Below are positions 16,526-26,387 of a stretch of DNA of 64,000 nucleotides, piece after piece. The notes beneath the pieces were generated by a model. It did not search any database. It was not told where the DNA came from and saw only the letters and a list, made by a program, of their open reading frames with translations. Every line of letters starts with the position of its first letter. The stretch's first letter is position 1. This DNA is from Methanosarcina horonobensis HB-1 = JCM 15518 (lineage in GTDB: Archaea; Halobacteriota; Methanosarcinia; Methanosarcinales; Methanosarcinaceae): positions 1,839,036 to 1,903,035 of the forward strand of contig NZ_CP009516.1 of NCBI RefSeq assembly GCF_000970285.1, given 5' to 3'. Made by a program: the position numbers and the translations under genes.

Positions 16526-17971
16526 ATGAGTGACGAAAAAAGTGAATCAGGAGGGCTTCAGCGGACAATTGACTGGAAACAGGGGCTTGCAATTGCCCTT
16601 GGTGTTCCTGTGCTGATCCTTCCGTCTATCGGCTACTTTGCAAGCTATGTCTGGGCTTTTGCGATCATTGTGTGGGCACTTTCTGTCTTCCAGGGTTTCA
16701 TGCAGAATTTTGCTTACGGGGAGCTTGCAACAATGTTTCCCAGGGCTTCCGGATTGCCAGGGTATGCACAGAGCGTTTTCGGGGCAAAGGACGGAAATAA
16801 ACGGTATGACAGGAGCAAACTGCTTGGAGGATTCAGTGCCTGGAGTTACTGGTTTGCCTGGAACCCGGTGCTTGCTATCTTTTCTATCCTTATAGGAAGC
16901 TATCTCAAGGGGCTTATCCCTGCATTTGCCGGAGTTCCTGACCTGGCTCTTTATCTTGCATCCGGAGCAATCGTGTTTTTGTTCCTGATCCTTGTGAACT
17001 ACCGCGGGCTTTCAGGAGGAGCAACGCTCGGATATATCCTTGCAGTGCTTTCGCTCGCCCCGCTTATAATTATCTCTCTTGCACCATTTGCAACCGGGCA
17101 CTTTGAGCTGAGTAATATCACAGGTGCCTGGCTTCCGACTGACTGGAGCTGGGATATAGAGCACATCCTTATTCTGTTCGGGCTTATGGCAATGGCTCAA
17201 TGGAGTGCCTGTGCCTGGGAAACCGCAGCTATCTACGGGCCTGAGTATAAACAGCCGAAATCGGATGTGCCCAAAGCCCTCTTCATCTGCGGGGCAATCT
17301 GCCTTGTGACATTCATCCTTGTTCAGGCAGCCGCTACCGGAACCCTGGGTGTAGAAGGGATCCTTGCCGAGCCGTTCTCGCCAATGCTTCCTGTGGCTCA
17401 GATGACCCTGGGTTCTATTGGAGGATCTCTTACCATCCTCATGCTGATCGCGGCAATGATTCTTATCATCCAGACTGCTTTCCTGGGAGCCTCAAGGGCT
17501 ATGTATTCCATGGCTGAAGAAGGAAATCTACCAAAATTCTTTGGAAAGATGAACCCGCACGGAACTCCGGTCAATGCAATGATTGTCATTGCACTCTTCA
17601 ACATGGGTTTTATCTTCCTGGGAACACCTGCAGCTATCCTGGCAGCTTCTGCTATAGGGTATGTCTGTGCCAACGGGATTAGCCTTTTCGCATATGTAAA
17701 AGCAAAATTCGATCCCCGTTTCTCAACGCTTGAAAGACCCTTCAAAGCACCTGGGGGCTGGCAGTATGTTGCCGCCTTCTTCGGGTTCTTTAACTTGCCT
17801 CTGTGTCTCATTGGAATTATTTATCTTAATAGCCTTGAGGTAGGCTGGACTTCCACAATAGTCGGTTTCGTGGTGCTTGCCCTTTACATCCCACTCTGGT
17901 TCCATTCTCAAAACGAGAATCCGACAAGGGCGGAAAAAGAAATACCGGTGTTGGGAGAAACAGTAACATAA
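16526..17971 (+). CDS. APC-superfamily permease, probably for dimethylamine
   Basis: 481 residues from ATG 16526, which has GGAGTG about six bases upstream; the longer GTG reading is rejected. About twelve hydrophobic segments, starting with WKQGLAIALGVPVLILPSIG, match the amino acid/polyamine/organocation fold. Family features include YFASYVWAFAI, ASRAMYSMAEEGNLPKFF and a PFKAPGGWQ segment before the last helices. Permeases of this type sit beside mtb and mtm genes in Methanosarcina and are inferred to import methylamines. It is on the same strand as mtbCB but 327 bases away, so it may have its own promoter. Confidence 0.85.
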   Translation: MSDEKSESGGLQRTIDWKQGLAIALGVPVLILPSIGYFASYVWAFAIIVWALSVFQGFMQNFAYGELATMFPRASGLPGYAQSVFGAKDGNKRYDRSKLLGGFSAWSYWFAWNPVLAIFSILIGSYLKGLIPAFAGVPDLALYLASGAIVFLFLILVNYRGLSGGATLGYILAVLSLAPLIIISLAPFATGHFELSNITGAWLPTDWSWDIEHILILFGLMAMAQWSACAWETAAIYGPEYKQPKSDVPKALFICGAICLVTFILVQAAATGTLGVEGILAEPFSPMLPVAQMTLGSIGGSLTILMLIAAMILIIQTAFLGASRAMYSMAEEGNLPKFFGKMNPHGTPVNAMIVIALFNMGFIFLGTPAAILAASAIGYVCANGISLFAYVKAKFDPRFSTLERPFKAPGGWQYVAAFFGFFNLPLCLIGIIYLNSLEVGWTSTIVGFVVLALYIPLWFHSQNENPTRAEKEIPVLGETVT

Positions 17972-18226
17972 GCTTAAACCGGGGTGCAGGAACTTCTCCT
18001 GCACTTTTTCCTTTTGTTTTATCTTATCTTTATGTTTCCTGAAGATGCTTACGTTTTCTGGAGACGTTTTTTAGGAGTTTTTAAATATTTTAAGTGCCCA
18101 TAAAAATTTAACTATTAAATGCCCAATTGTGCCTGTTTTTTTAAGAGTATAATGGCGCGGAAAAGAAGTTCTTTTTTCCCTTTTTCGGCAGTTAAAAACG
18201 AGAGGAAATACCAGTGAGGATTAAAA

Positions 18227-20734
18227 ATGCTTAGAGATACCCCATTAAGAACAAAGATGATTGTTTACACCGTGCTTGGGGTTTTTCTAATACTTACGGC
18301 TTCTACAGCTGTGATTATTTCCACGGTCACGACTCAGGAAGAAAAACTGGCATATCAGCAGTCAGTTGAGATGGCCTCCAATTATGCAAACCAGTTCGAT
18401 GCGGATATGAAAGCCAACCTTGCCATTGCAAGGACGATCTCCACAACCATGGAAAGTTACGAATCCGCAGACCGGGATGAAGCCCTTCTTATTCTGGAAA
18501 ATGTGCTCCGAGAGAATCCTCATCTCCTGGGGACTTATGTGGCTTTTGAGCCTGATGCATTTGACGGTAAAGATATCGAGTATGTAAATGCGCCTGCTCA
18601 TGATGAAACCGGCAGGTTTGTTCCTTACTGGAATAAAATGAACGGAACTGCTTCAGTTGCACCTCTGCTTCATTATGATACCTCTGACTACTATCAGCTT
18701 CCAAAGGCTACGAGAGAGGACTTGCTTACCGAACCCTACTTTTATGAAGGGGTTTTCATGGTGAGTTATGTTTCCCCGATCATCAAAGATGGAGAATTTG
18801 TAGGGATTGGAGGGGTAGACGTTTCCCTGGACTATGTGGATGAGGTAGTAAGCGAAGTCAGGACTTTTGATACCGGGTATGCTTTTATGGTGAGCAACAC
18901 CGGTGTTCTTCTCTCACATCCTACTCATAAGGACTGGATCGGAAAAAAGAACCTTTCTGGTTTTGGAGGGGAAGAACTCGGAAAAGCCTCTCTTGATATT
19001 AAAAACGGAGTCAGCGGACACCTTGAAACAACGGATCCTACCACAGGAAAAACTGTTATTCTTTTTTACGAACCCGTTGAAACCGGGGATTTTTCTTTCG
19101 TGCTGGTCGTCCCTAAAGAAGAAATGCTTGCCGGAGTAACTGATTTGAGGGACAGGCTTCTTATTATCTCTGCGATCTCAATCCTGTTCATGGCTGCCCT
19201 TGCTTATATGATTGCAAGATCCGTAACAAAGCCGATTAACAGAATTGTGAAAGATTTTAAAAGCATTGCCGAAGACGCGGTTAAAGGAGAGCTCGGGGTA
19301 AGGGCTGACACGAATGTGGAAATTGATTTTCGTGAGATTCCTAAAGGTCTGAATGAGATTCTTAATGCTGTGGTTATCCCTATCCGGGAAACCATGAGGG
19401 TAACCAATGCCCTTGCAAAAGGGGAGTTAAAAGAGAGGGTTAAGGTAGATGTGCAGGGAGAGTTCAGGGAGCTTGAGGATACACTTGATAAGTTTTCAGA
19501 GACTATTAACATGATTATCGACGATTCGAATGCTGTCCTGATCGCCTTTCAGCATAATAATTTCAAGAGACCCATCCGGGTACAGGGTCAGGGAGATTTT
19601 AAGCTCCTTACCGATGGAATTGAAGAAACTCGCCTTGTGCTCGACAGGGTTACAACTCAGAGAAGAGAGGCAGAAAGAGCCCTTATTGAATATGCAAGGA
19701 AGCTTGAGAACTCAAACAAGCTAAAAGAAGAGCTTGAGCGCATAATTAACAGCAGCCCTGTTATTGTCTTTTTGTGGAAGTATGAAGAAGGATGGCCAAT
19801 AGAGTTTGTCTCGGAAAACGTTACAAGACTCGGGTATGAGGTAGAGGACTTTACTTCAAGAGGAATGCTTTACGGAGATATAGTCTATCCTGAAGACCTG
19901 GAAAAAGTAGAGTTCGAACTTGCAAGGAATGTGGAGTCCGGGTCTGAGGATTACAGTTCGGAGTATCGGATCCTTACAAGGTCAGGAGAGGTCCGCTGGG
20001 TTGATGAAAGGACTTTTATCCAGAGGGATGAAAAAGGCGGAGTCCATTTGCGGGGAATCATCCTTGACATAACCGAGCACAAAAAAGCCGAAGAAGCCCT
20101 TTTGCAGATGGAAGAGATCCGTAAAAAAGAGATTCACCACAGGATCAAAAACAACCTTCAGGTAATCTCAACCCTGCTCTATCTTGAGTCCGGAAATTTC
20201 AATGATGAAAAGGTAATCGAGGCTTTCAGGGACAGCCAGCACAGGGTCAAGTCCATGGCTCTGGTTCACGAAAAGCTCTACCAGTCCGAAGACATGATAA
20301 GTGTGGACTTTGCAGATTATATTCAGAACCTTGCAAATTACCTTTTCGGGGCTTATTCCGTAGGTGATAGAAACATCAGCCTGAAACTTGATGTTGATAA
20401 TGTCTTCCTTGGTATGGATACGGCTGTCCCTCTGGGCATTATTATCAACGAACTCGTTTCAAATGCCCTTAAGCATGCCTTTTCAGAAAGGGAAAGCGGA
20501 GAAATTTGCATCTGCCTCAAAAAGGAAGAGAATGGAAATTGTTTCTCTCTCATTGTCAGGGATAATGGTAGAGGCTTCCCTGAAGAAATCGATTTCAGAG
20601 AAACCGACTCCCTGGGCTTGCAGCTTGTGATTACCCTTGTGGATCAGATTGAGGGAAGCGTCGAGCTCGGTACGGATGAGGGGACTGAGTTCAGGATAAG
20701 ATTCAGGGAATTGAGATACAGGCAGAAGATATGA
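18227..20734 (+). CDS. transmembrane sensor kinase: dCache-HAMP-PAS-HisKA_2-HATPase
   Basis: 835 residues. Transmembrane helices at ~11-33 and ~308-330 enclose a double-Cache ligand-binding region (GRFVPYWNKM near 129-138, GIGGVDVSLDYVDE near 193-206). A long HAMP/linker follows, then PAS at ~505-620 and a HisKA_2 phospho-acceptor region with His637/638 (EIHHRIKNNLQVISTLLYLE). The ATPase has INELVSNALKHAF (N-box), DNGRGFPEE and a shortened end (LGLQLV). Its position just after the dimethylamine genes suggests it may sense a methylated amine or other growth substrate; that is inference. No receiver-domain partner is adjacent. Confidence 0.9.
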   Translation: MLRDTPLRTKMIVYTVLGVFLILTASTAVIISTVTTQEEKLAYQQSVEMASNYANQFDADMKANLAIARTISTTMESYESADRDEALLILENVLRENPHLLGTYVAFEPDAFDGKDIEYVNAPAHDETGRFVPYWNKMNGTASVAPLLHYDTSDYYQLPKATREDLLTEPYFYEGVFMVSYVSPIIKDGEFVGIGGVDVSLDYVDEVVSEVRTFDTGYAFMVSNTGVLLSHPTHKDWIGKKNLSGFGGEELGKASLDIKNGVSGHLETTDPTTGKTVILFYEPVETGDFSFVLVVPKEEMLAGVTDLRDRLLIISAISILFMAALAYMIARSVTKPINRIVKDFKSIAEDAVKGELGVRADTNVEIDFREIPKGLNEILNAVVIPIRETMRVTNALAKGELKERVKVDVQGEFRELEDTLDKFSETINMIIDDSNAVLIAFQHNNFKRPIRVQGQGDFKLLTDGIEETRLVLDRVTTQRREAERALIEYARKLENSNKLKEELERIINSSPVIVFLWKYEEGWPIEFVSENVTRLGYEVEDFTSRGMLYGDIVYPEDLEKVEFELARNVESGSEDYSSEYRILTRSGEVRWVDERTFIQRDEKGGVHLRGIILDITEHKKAEEALLQMEEIRKKEIHHRIKNNLQVISTLLYLESGNFNDEKVIEAFRDSQHRVKSMALVHEKLYQSEDMISVDFADYIQNLANYLFGAYSVGDRNISLKLDVDNVFLGMDTAVPLGIIINELVSNALKHAFSERESGEICICLKKEENGNCFSLIVRDNGRGFPEEIDFRETDSLGLQLVITLVDQIEGSVELGTDEGTEFRIRFRELRYRQKI

Positions 20735-20864
20735 GTGTTGCTATTATAGTCATCTCTACAATTAACTGCACTTTCGAACGTTATTTAAGGTTATTGTTCT
20801 TGTTTATATGTGTAAATATTTCCTGGCGTGACTATAAATGAAAAAAACAAAGACGGAGGAATAA

Positions 20865-22046
20865 ATGATAAATAAAGAAAAACTGTTTACAATAGCCTTT
20901 GCTTTTGTGTTCTTAATTTCCTTTACATCTGCAGAGTCGGCGGCTTCTACACAGCGCGTAGATTGTCAACTTACCCTCACGGAAACTCCAATTGTCATAA
21001 ATGAATCATATCAGATAAACCCTTCCATCTATGGTGACAGGATAGTGTGGCAGGATAATCGCAATGGAAACTTCGATATCTACATGTACAACCTTTCCAC
21101 TTCCAAGGAAACTCAGATCACCACCAATGAATCGTATAATAGCGATCCTGATATCTATAATGATAAGATAGTGTGGCATGATGACCGCAATGGAAACTTC
21201 GATATCTACATGTACAACCTATCCACCTCAAAGGAAATCCAGATAACTACCAATAAATCCGACCAGGCTTACCCTGCTATCTACGAGGACAAAATCGTGT
21301 GGCAGGATCGTCGCAATGGAGATGAAAAATGGGATATCTACATGTACGATCTATCCACTTCCAAGGAAGTCCAGATAACTACCAATAAATCAGATCAGGC
21401 AGACCCTGCTATCTACGGGGACAAAATAGTGTGGATGGATAGTCGCTCTGGGTTCGATATCTACATGTACAATATTTCCACTTCCACTGAAACTAAGATT
21501 ACTACCAATGAATCATATCAGGAAGATCCTGCTATTTACGGGGACAGGATAGTGTGGCGAAATATATTCCCGGAAAATGGAGACACGGATATTTACATGT
21601 ACGATCTTTCCACTTTTACGGAAACTAAGATCACAAACGATGGAGCAGTACAGAGCAGACCTGCTATCTATGGAGACAGGATCGTGTGGGAGGACTTCCG
21701 CAATCCTTCTGAAGGCAACAGTACCTTTTATATCCCGATCAAACCCGATATCTACATGTACGACCTCTCCACTTCCAGGGAAACCCAGATCACCACCAAT
21801 GCACAGCAGGAAATGCCTGTTATCTACGGGGACAGGATTGTGTGGACAGATTATCGCAAAGGTGAACAAAACCCCGATATATACATGTGCACTATTTCAG
21901 GGGAGGGATCGGAAGCCGGAGTCTCAAGGGAGGGATCGGAAGCCGGACAGGAAAATGAACAGAATGAAAGCCTGAGAACGCCTGGTTTTGAAGTGATTTT
22001 CGGCGTGGCCGGCGTGCTTGCAGTATTTCTGTATAAAAAAAAGTAA
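20865..22046 (+). CDS. surface-anchored seven-blade TolB-like propeller protein with PGF-CTERM tail
   Basis: 393 residues. A signal peptide (~7-27) is followed by seven repeats of about 42 residues, each with IVWxDxRNGxxDIYMYNLST then ETQITTN and PAIYGDR, forming a closed propeller (~40-355). Blades 5 and 6 carry short insertions. A low-complexity linker (GEGSEAGVSREGSEAGQENE) precedes PGFEVIFGVAGVLAVFLYKKK, the PGF-CTERM signal read by archaeosortase for cell-surface anchoring. Function is probably adhesion or envelope structure. GGAGG is placed correctly before ATG 20865. Repeats are similar at DNA level too, implying recent blade duplication. Confidence 0.85.
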   Translation: MINKEKLFTIAFAFVFLISFTSAESAASTQRVDCQLTLTETPIVINESYQINPSIYGDRIVWQDNRNGNFDIYMYNLSTSKETQITTNESYNSDPDIYNDKIVWHDDRNGNFDIYMYNLSTSKEIQITTNKSDQAYPAIYEDKIVWQDRRNGDEKWDIYMYDLSTSKEVQITTNKSDQADPAIYGDKIVWMDSRSGFDIYMYNISTSTETKITTNESYQEDPAIYGDRIVWRNIFPENGDTDIYMYDLSTFTETKITNDGAVQSRPAIYGDRIVWEDFRNPSEGNSTFYIPIKPDIYMYDLSTSRETQITTNAQQEMPVIYGDRIVWTDYRKGEQNPDIYMCTISGEGSEAGVSREGSEAGQENEQNESLRTPGFEVIFGVAGVLAVFLYKKK

Positions 22047-22252
22047 AAAGCCATAAACGAAAATAAAAAACTTGAGTCGTGGGGCGAGTCAATGATCAAA
22101 TCTGAAAAAACGAGCACATCCCTTGTGTTTGGGAAAAATGTAGAGAGATTCTTTGCTTATGGTTATCAATAACTCACCCTCACGACCCAGCGGCTAATCT
22201 GGCAGAAACTGCTCTCAAAATAAGCAGATTGTTGAAGTTATATCAGGATGAA

Positions 22253-22356
22253 GGAAGTAAAATTAAAAGGAAGTAAAATTAAAAGGAAGTAAAATTAAAA
22301 GGAAGTAAAATTAAAAGGAAGTAAAATTAAAAGGAAGTAAAATTAAAAGGAAGTTA
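22253..22356. repeat. 16-bp tandem repeat, six full copies plus a partial
   Basis: The unit GGAAGTAAAATTAAAA starts at 22253, 22269, 22285, 22301, 22317 and 22333, with a partial seventh (GGAAGTTA) at 22349. Copies are identical, so expansion or homogenisation is recent. The array ends exactly where the decayed transposase frame loses homology. Not CRISPR-like: there are no spacers. Confidence 0.9.
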
Positions 22357-23364
22357 CAGGTATCAGTGTATCCTGTTCCTGATAATACACTATACTTACC
22401 TGTTTTCTTGACATAATGTCCAGCATCTGGATCGGAAAGGTTTCCGGTCTCTTTATTCTTTAAACCACTGCAATTACACTCAAAAAATCTTCGATCCCAA
22501 ACCCAAATTTTATCGCCAATAAGGTTAAGATTTCTACATTCTTGTATCAGTAGTCCTCCATATCTGCCCAGATAAGGATAAATCATTTTAGGTTTCGCCG
22601 ATACGATGAAAGAGTAATCTTTCCTCTGCTTTTGATTTTTAATTCCTGCCTTAAAGCTTGATTCTGGTTGTAATCTCTGATAAATGATTCAAGATTAGAG
22701 TATCCAAGTTTGCATCTTATACTTCTAACTTGAAAATGTTATTGAAAGACAATTCTTCAAGTTGAGAGGTATATCCCATTGAAACCTGAAGGCTATTGAA
22801 ATAAGAATCAAGCGAAGGATTTAATTCAAAAATGTTCCTCAAATATCCTCTAAATTTTTTAAGATTTTGAAAAGCGAGTATTTGATTCCAGGGAAGGACA
22901 TTTTCCATATAGTCCTTACTATTCACAATTAAAGGTTTAACCCTGTAAGGGATATTGATTTTCCGTTTAAGGACAGTTATCATGGCTTCAAAGAAATCTG
23001 AAAGTACTCTTTGAGATGTAGATATGACACAACGTCTACTGTTTTCCGCTTTTTTCTTATTCTTTTTTTCACTCTTCAGGAACATGATTTTAAATTTTGA
23101 ATTTTTAGACAGAAAATGATCCTTGAAAATGGCTGAGCATATTGATTTTTCAAAAAAGTTTCCTATAAAATTTGTAAGCGTTGACTGGTTAACGTGAATA
23201 GTAAGAATTCTTGAATCATCCTTTTTGTCTTTGAATTTCCTTCCAAATATCTTTTCATATTTTTTCTTGCCTTCAACACTCTTTAAGCTTACAATTATTG
23301 TTTTTGTAATCTCTAAAAAGTCACTCAATTGAAGCAAAAAAATACTTATACCCCTTACCAACAA
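22350..23364 (-). pseudogene. decayed transposase (DDE type), frameshifted and truncated
   Basis: Three pieces on the minus strand read as one protein: a 215-residue N-part ending FNNIFKLEV (22717-23364), then in another frame GYSNLESFIRDYNQNQALRQ and more (about 22590-22705), then in a third frame MIYPYLGRYGGLLIQECRNL and WVWDRRFFECNCSGLKN (22360-22586). The last piece has the look of a transposase catalytic domain (VWDRRFFE, GHYVKKTGKYSVLSGTGYTD). At least two frameshifts and loss of the 3' end make it non-functional. I cannot name the IS family with confidence. The 3' break coincides with the 16-bp tandem repeat. Confidence 0.7.
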
Positions 23365-23738
23365 TTTTTATCATGGATTATACCTTTTTAAGGTTTATTT
23401 TTGGATTGGTAACTTAAAATAGACTTAATTAGGTATAATCCTTATTATTTACTTTGAAATTAGATTTTTAAGATAAATAAGTAATATTTTTACGAAATAA
23501 TCTCTTTTAATTTTTCTTTGGAAAAAAGAAGTAATTCAAAGGTAAATGGTAAAACCTCAAATGTTTGTAGTTTTTAATACTGCTTTGAAGAAGTTAAATA
23601 AGTAATCCTGAAACTTAGTTATTTTTTGAAGTAAAATTCTTACTCTGTCAAGTCTCTGGAGGCGAAAGAATTTTTCCAGCTACTGTTTAATATATAAATG
23701 CCCATCCCCCGTTAACTTGACAGAACTTCAAATGCTTT

Positions 23739-25006
23739 GGCAGTGTACCGAAAGTTCTGTAAAATATGATTGACTCTATATCCTTTTCCTTTCACCACAA
23801 AAAAAACAGGATGCAGAGTCAATGGTTAATGTCGTCTCATTTATAAAAGATTATCTTTTCGATCAGGAAGATGGAATTCGCCAGTTAATTACCTGGTTTT
23901 TAAACCTTGTAATGGAGGAGGAAGCCCTCCTCCAATCTGGTGCAAAACGTCATGAGAGGACTGATTCTCGCAAAGCTAGTAGAAACGGTTACAAACCCCG
24001 TACTCTCCTGACCAAGTATGGAGAACTTGAATTATTAAAACCTCAGTTCCGTGAGTTTCCCTTTGAAACAGAGGTTTTTGAGAAGTATTCAAGAGTTGAA
24101 AAGGCCATTTTAGCTGCCGTGAGTGAATCTTATCTCCAAGGTGTTTCCACCCGAAGGGTGGATAAGATCATGACTGCTTTAGGAGTAGAGGGAATCTCAG
24201 CCTCTTCTGTTTCCAGGATTACTAAAGAACTTGATCAAAAGGTTGAAGAGTTCTTATCAAAGCCAATAGAACACGAAATTCCTTATCTGTTTATCGATGC
24301 GACTTATCTCAAAGTGAGAGATGGACTTCACTATGAAAATAAAGCTCTTTTCATAGTTGCCGGAGTCAGGGACGACGGTTATCGTGAGATTCTTGGAGCA
24401 AGATTAGCAGACAGTGAAGACTCTCTATTCTGGCAAGATCTATTCGAAGACCTTAAAGTAAGAGGGTTAAGAGGTGTCAAGTTAATTGTTTCTGATGGTC
24501 ATAAAGGAATACAAAAAGCAGTTAGAGAGTCCTTTGTTGGATCAAGCTGGCAAATGTGTCATGTCCATCTGATAAGACAAGCCCTAAAAAAGGTTCCAAA
24601 AAAGAAGCAAAAAGAAGTAGCAGATAAAATAAAAGAAGCATTGGTAGACCGTCAGAAGTTACAGGAATTGATTAGAGAACTGGATAAAATGGGATATAAA
24701 AGCGCAGCTGATACACTTGAAAGTTTCCAGTATGATGTAATGAATTATATGCAGTTCCCGGAAAATCATTGGAGAAGAATAAGGACAACAAATATCATGG
24801 AGAGAACTAACAAGGAGATAAAAAGAAGAACTAAGGTAGTAGGGGCATTCCCGAGTCAGGAATCAGTATTGAGACTACAAGTCTCAATACTGATTGATAT
24901 TAATGAAGAGTGGATTACAGGAAATAAGTATTTAATAATGGAACAGTAATCAAAAAAGAAGAGGAAAAAGGTATAGAGAATTTTACAGAAATTCAGGCAC
25001 ACTGCC
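23739..25006 (+). mobile_element. IS256-family insertion sequence with terminal inverted repeats
   Basis: The ends are GGCAGTGTACCGAAAGTTCT (23739 onward) and, inverted, GGCAGTGTGCCTGAATTTCT (ending 25006), continuing to a shared GTAAAAT for about 27 bases with few mismatches. Length 1268 bp with one intact transposase gene. The flanks (AATGCTTT left, TGAGATCC right) are not the 8-9 bp direct duplication expected for this family, so either the copy is old or a rearrangement used the element. Confidence 0.88.
23822..24949 (+). CDS. IS256-family (Mutator-type) transposase
   Basis: 375 residues, intact. The DDE core is recognisable: first Asp in YLFIDATYLKVRDG (~residue 160), second Asp in VKLIVSDGHKGIQKAV, and the C-terminal Glu in RTTNIMERTNKEIKRRTKVV. 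QMCHVHLIRQAL contains the CxxH motif characteristic of this family. The N-terminal part (EEEALLQSGAKRHERTDSRKASRNGY) is the usual DNA-binding zone. It should be active if expressed. Confidence 0.93.
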   Translation: MVNVVSFIKDYLFDQEDGIRQLITWFLNLVMEEEALLQSGAKRHERTDSRKASRNGYKPRTLLTKYGELELLKPQFREFPFETEVFEKYSRVEKAILAAVSESYLQGVSTRRVDKIMTALGVEGISASSVSRITKELDQKVEEFLSKPIEHEIPYLFIDATYLKVRDGLHYENKALFIVAGVRDDGYREILGARLADSEDSLFWQDLFEDLKVRGLRGVKLIVSDGHKGIQKAVRESFVGSSWQMCHVHLIRQALKKVPKKKQKEVADKIKEALVDRQKLQELIRELDKMGYKSAADTLESFQYDVMNYMQFPENHWRRIRTTNIMERTNKEIKRRTKVVGAFPSQESVLRLQVSILIDINEEWITGNKYLIMEQ

Positions 25007-25069
25007 TGAGATCCGAGCAAAAAAGATAAAAATAGGATTTAAATAAATTTTTATTATCTCAAAAAGAAT

Positions 25070-25486
25070 TCAGTCAAAAAATTGACTTTGATCCGGGAAA
25101 GAGAAGTGTCCCTGTACTATGAGCCATTTGTCACCGCGTTTCTCAAAGACCTTTGTGACCCTTGACGGAAATTTCATCATTTTCCCATCAATTTTTGCCT
25201 TGAAAACGGCATCTATGGATGCCCAGGCTACATTGCCGGCTGCTGAAATAGAAGTCCAGTCGTACTCAAGGGCAGGTTCCTCGATTTGAGACCAATCACG
25301 CTCAAACTGAGCCTTAATTGCTTCCGGACCTATACATTTCTCTTCTGCACCAGTGCCATACATAACGACATCGACATCAGGGGCAATAAGAGACATTGCG
25401 CTTTTCAGGTCGCGTTTTGCATAACTCTCTGCAAATTTATCCAGAACAGCTTTAACTGCTTTTTCTGTAACACTGTCTGCTTTCAT
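25070..25486 (-). CDS. SnoaL-like / DUF4440 ketosteroid-isomerase-fold protein
   Basis: 138 residues from ATG 25484-25486, which has GGAAG seven bases upstream; the longer reading adds 34 unlikely residues. The pattern (VLDKFAESYAKRDLKSAMSL, LIAPDVDVVMYGTGAEEKC, then a strand-rich C-half with VAWASIDAVFKAKIDGK and WLIVQGHFSFP) is the NTF2-like fold seen in SnoaL and calcium/calmodulin-dependent association domains. The substrate is unknown. It stands alone between the IS256 element and a nuclease remnant. Confidence 0.75.
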   Translation of the reverse strand: MKADSVTEKAVKAVLDKFAESYAKRDLKSAMSLIAPDVDVVMYGTGAEEKCIGPEAIKAQFERDWSQIEEPALEYDWTSISAAGNVAWASIDAVFKAKIDGKMMKFPSRVTKVFEKRGDKWLIVQGHFSFPDQSQFFD

Positions 25487-25698
25487 TATATCTTCCTTAA
25501 AATTATTAGTTGATGAAGAATAACAGTGAAAAGATTTAAATGTTATTCTTTGGTAAGTTTTTGGATCTATTTTTATAATAAATTTCAAGACATAGGATCT
25601 TTTTCGGATCTAAAAGCAGTGAAAAAAGGCTCTTCTGCGTTAATTAGAAAGTATCATCATTCTCATATTGCAAATGAATTTTTATATATCTTTGTTGA

Positions 25699-25989
25699 AA
25701 GACAAATGAAATTTTTTGTGTTGAATGCAAATATCGATCTTACCTAACAAACGGATACTTTAGTTGGTCATACCCCGAACAGCTGAACAGATACTTTTCT
25801 TATGCTCAAGAAAGAAAAATTCCTTTTTATGTGGTATTGGGCTTTGGGGGAAGTCCGAATTTTCCTTCAGATGTATTTTGCGTACCACTTGAGGAAGCTA
25901 AAGAACCACAAATTCACATAAGTAAGCTCCACAAATATCACCATAGTCCAGCGCAGGCTCTTATCTGGGAAAATGGAACTTTGAAATGA
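25699..25989 (+). pseudogene. remnant of a PD-(D/E)XK nuclease-like protein
   Basis: A 96-codon frame with no start, opening after a TGA and ending TGA 25987-25989. It reads EIFCVECKYRSYLTNG, then WSYPEQLNRYFSYAQERKIP, FYVVLGFGGSPNFPSDVF and a C-terminal IWENGTLK. The VECKYR segment has the E-x-K half of a PD-(D/E)XK active site, followed by the conserved Gln/Tyr helix and a hydrophobic strand. The neighbouring frame just upstream (KGSSALIRKYHHSHIANEFL) may be other decayed pieces. I infer the C-terminal half of a restriction-endonuclease-like protein whose N-terminus was lost. Confidence 0.55.
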
Positions 25990-26387
25990 CTTTTTTCAGG
26001 AAATCTTCACTAAAAGCAATATGTTTACTTGTTTATTAATCAGTAAAAAGAGCCATTAATTACTTTACTCTTATATACAGAGATACCTTTATACATTCTA
26101 CCGCACCTTTTACATTCAGTTTCTTATCGATATTACCAATAACTGCCAGCGCAGCACCTAAAAAAGCTAAGAAAGGAACCAAGCGCAGAAAGAGGGTTAA
26201 AAAGAAGAGAAAAAAATAGCGAGCCGATGGACTTAAAAGTAAAAGGAGAGCAAAGGAGCTAGACTTGAAGGAAAAGTTAAGAAAAGCAAAGCCAAAGGAA
26301 AGCTGAAGGGAAATTAAAGAATCTTGATGGAAAATTAGAGAGATTTAAAAAGGATTAAGGCGCTTCCTGCTTAGATCGGGTGAAAAC
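25990..26387. other. intergenic before gatE
   Basis: Nothing convincingly coding. A plus-strand frame ends in a very basic tail (AAPKKAKKGTKRRKRVKKK) at about 26152-26220, and its complement is a hydrophobic run; neither has a start codon. From 26220 to 26360 the plus strand is purine-rich and repetitive. GGGTGA at about 26378 serves gatE. Confidence 0.4.

Noticed and set aside
22253-22356. CRISPR array
   Set aside because: Sixteen-base units abut one another without spacers; it is a simple tandem repeat.
26080-26220. Basic peptide ending APKKAKKGTKRRKRVKKKRKK
   Set aside because: No start codon or ribosome site, and the complement is an equally long hydrophobic run; it is a purine/pyrimidine-skewed stretch rather than a gene.
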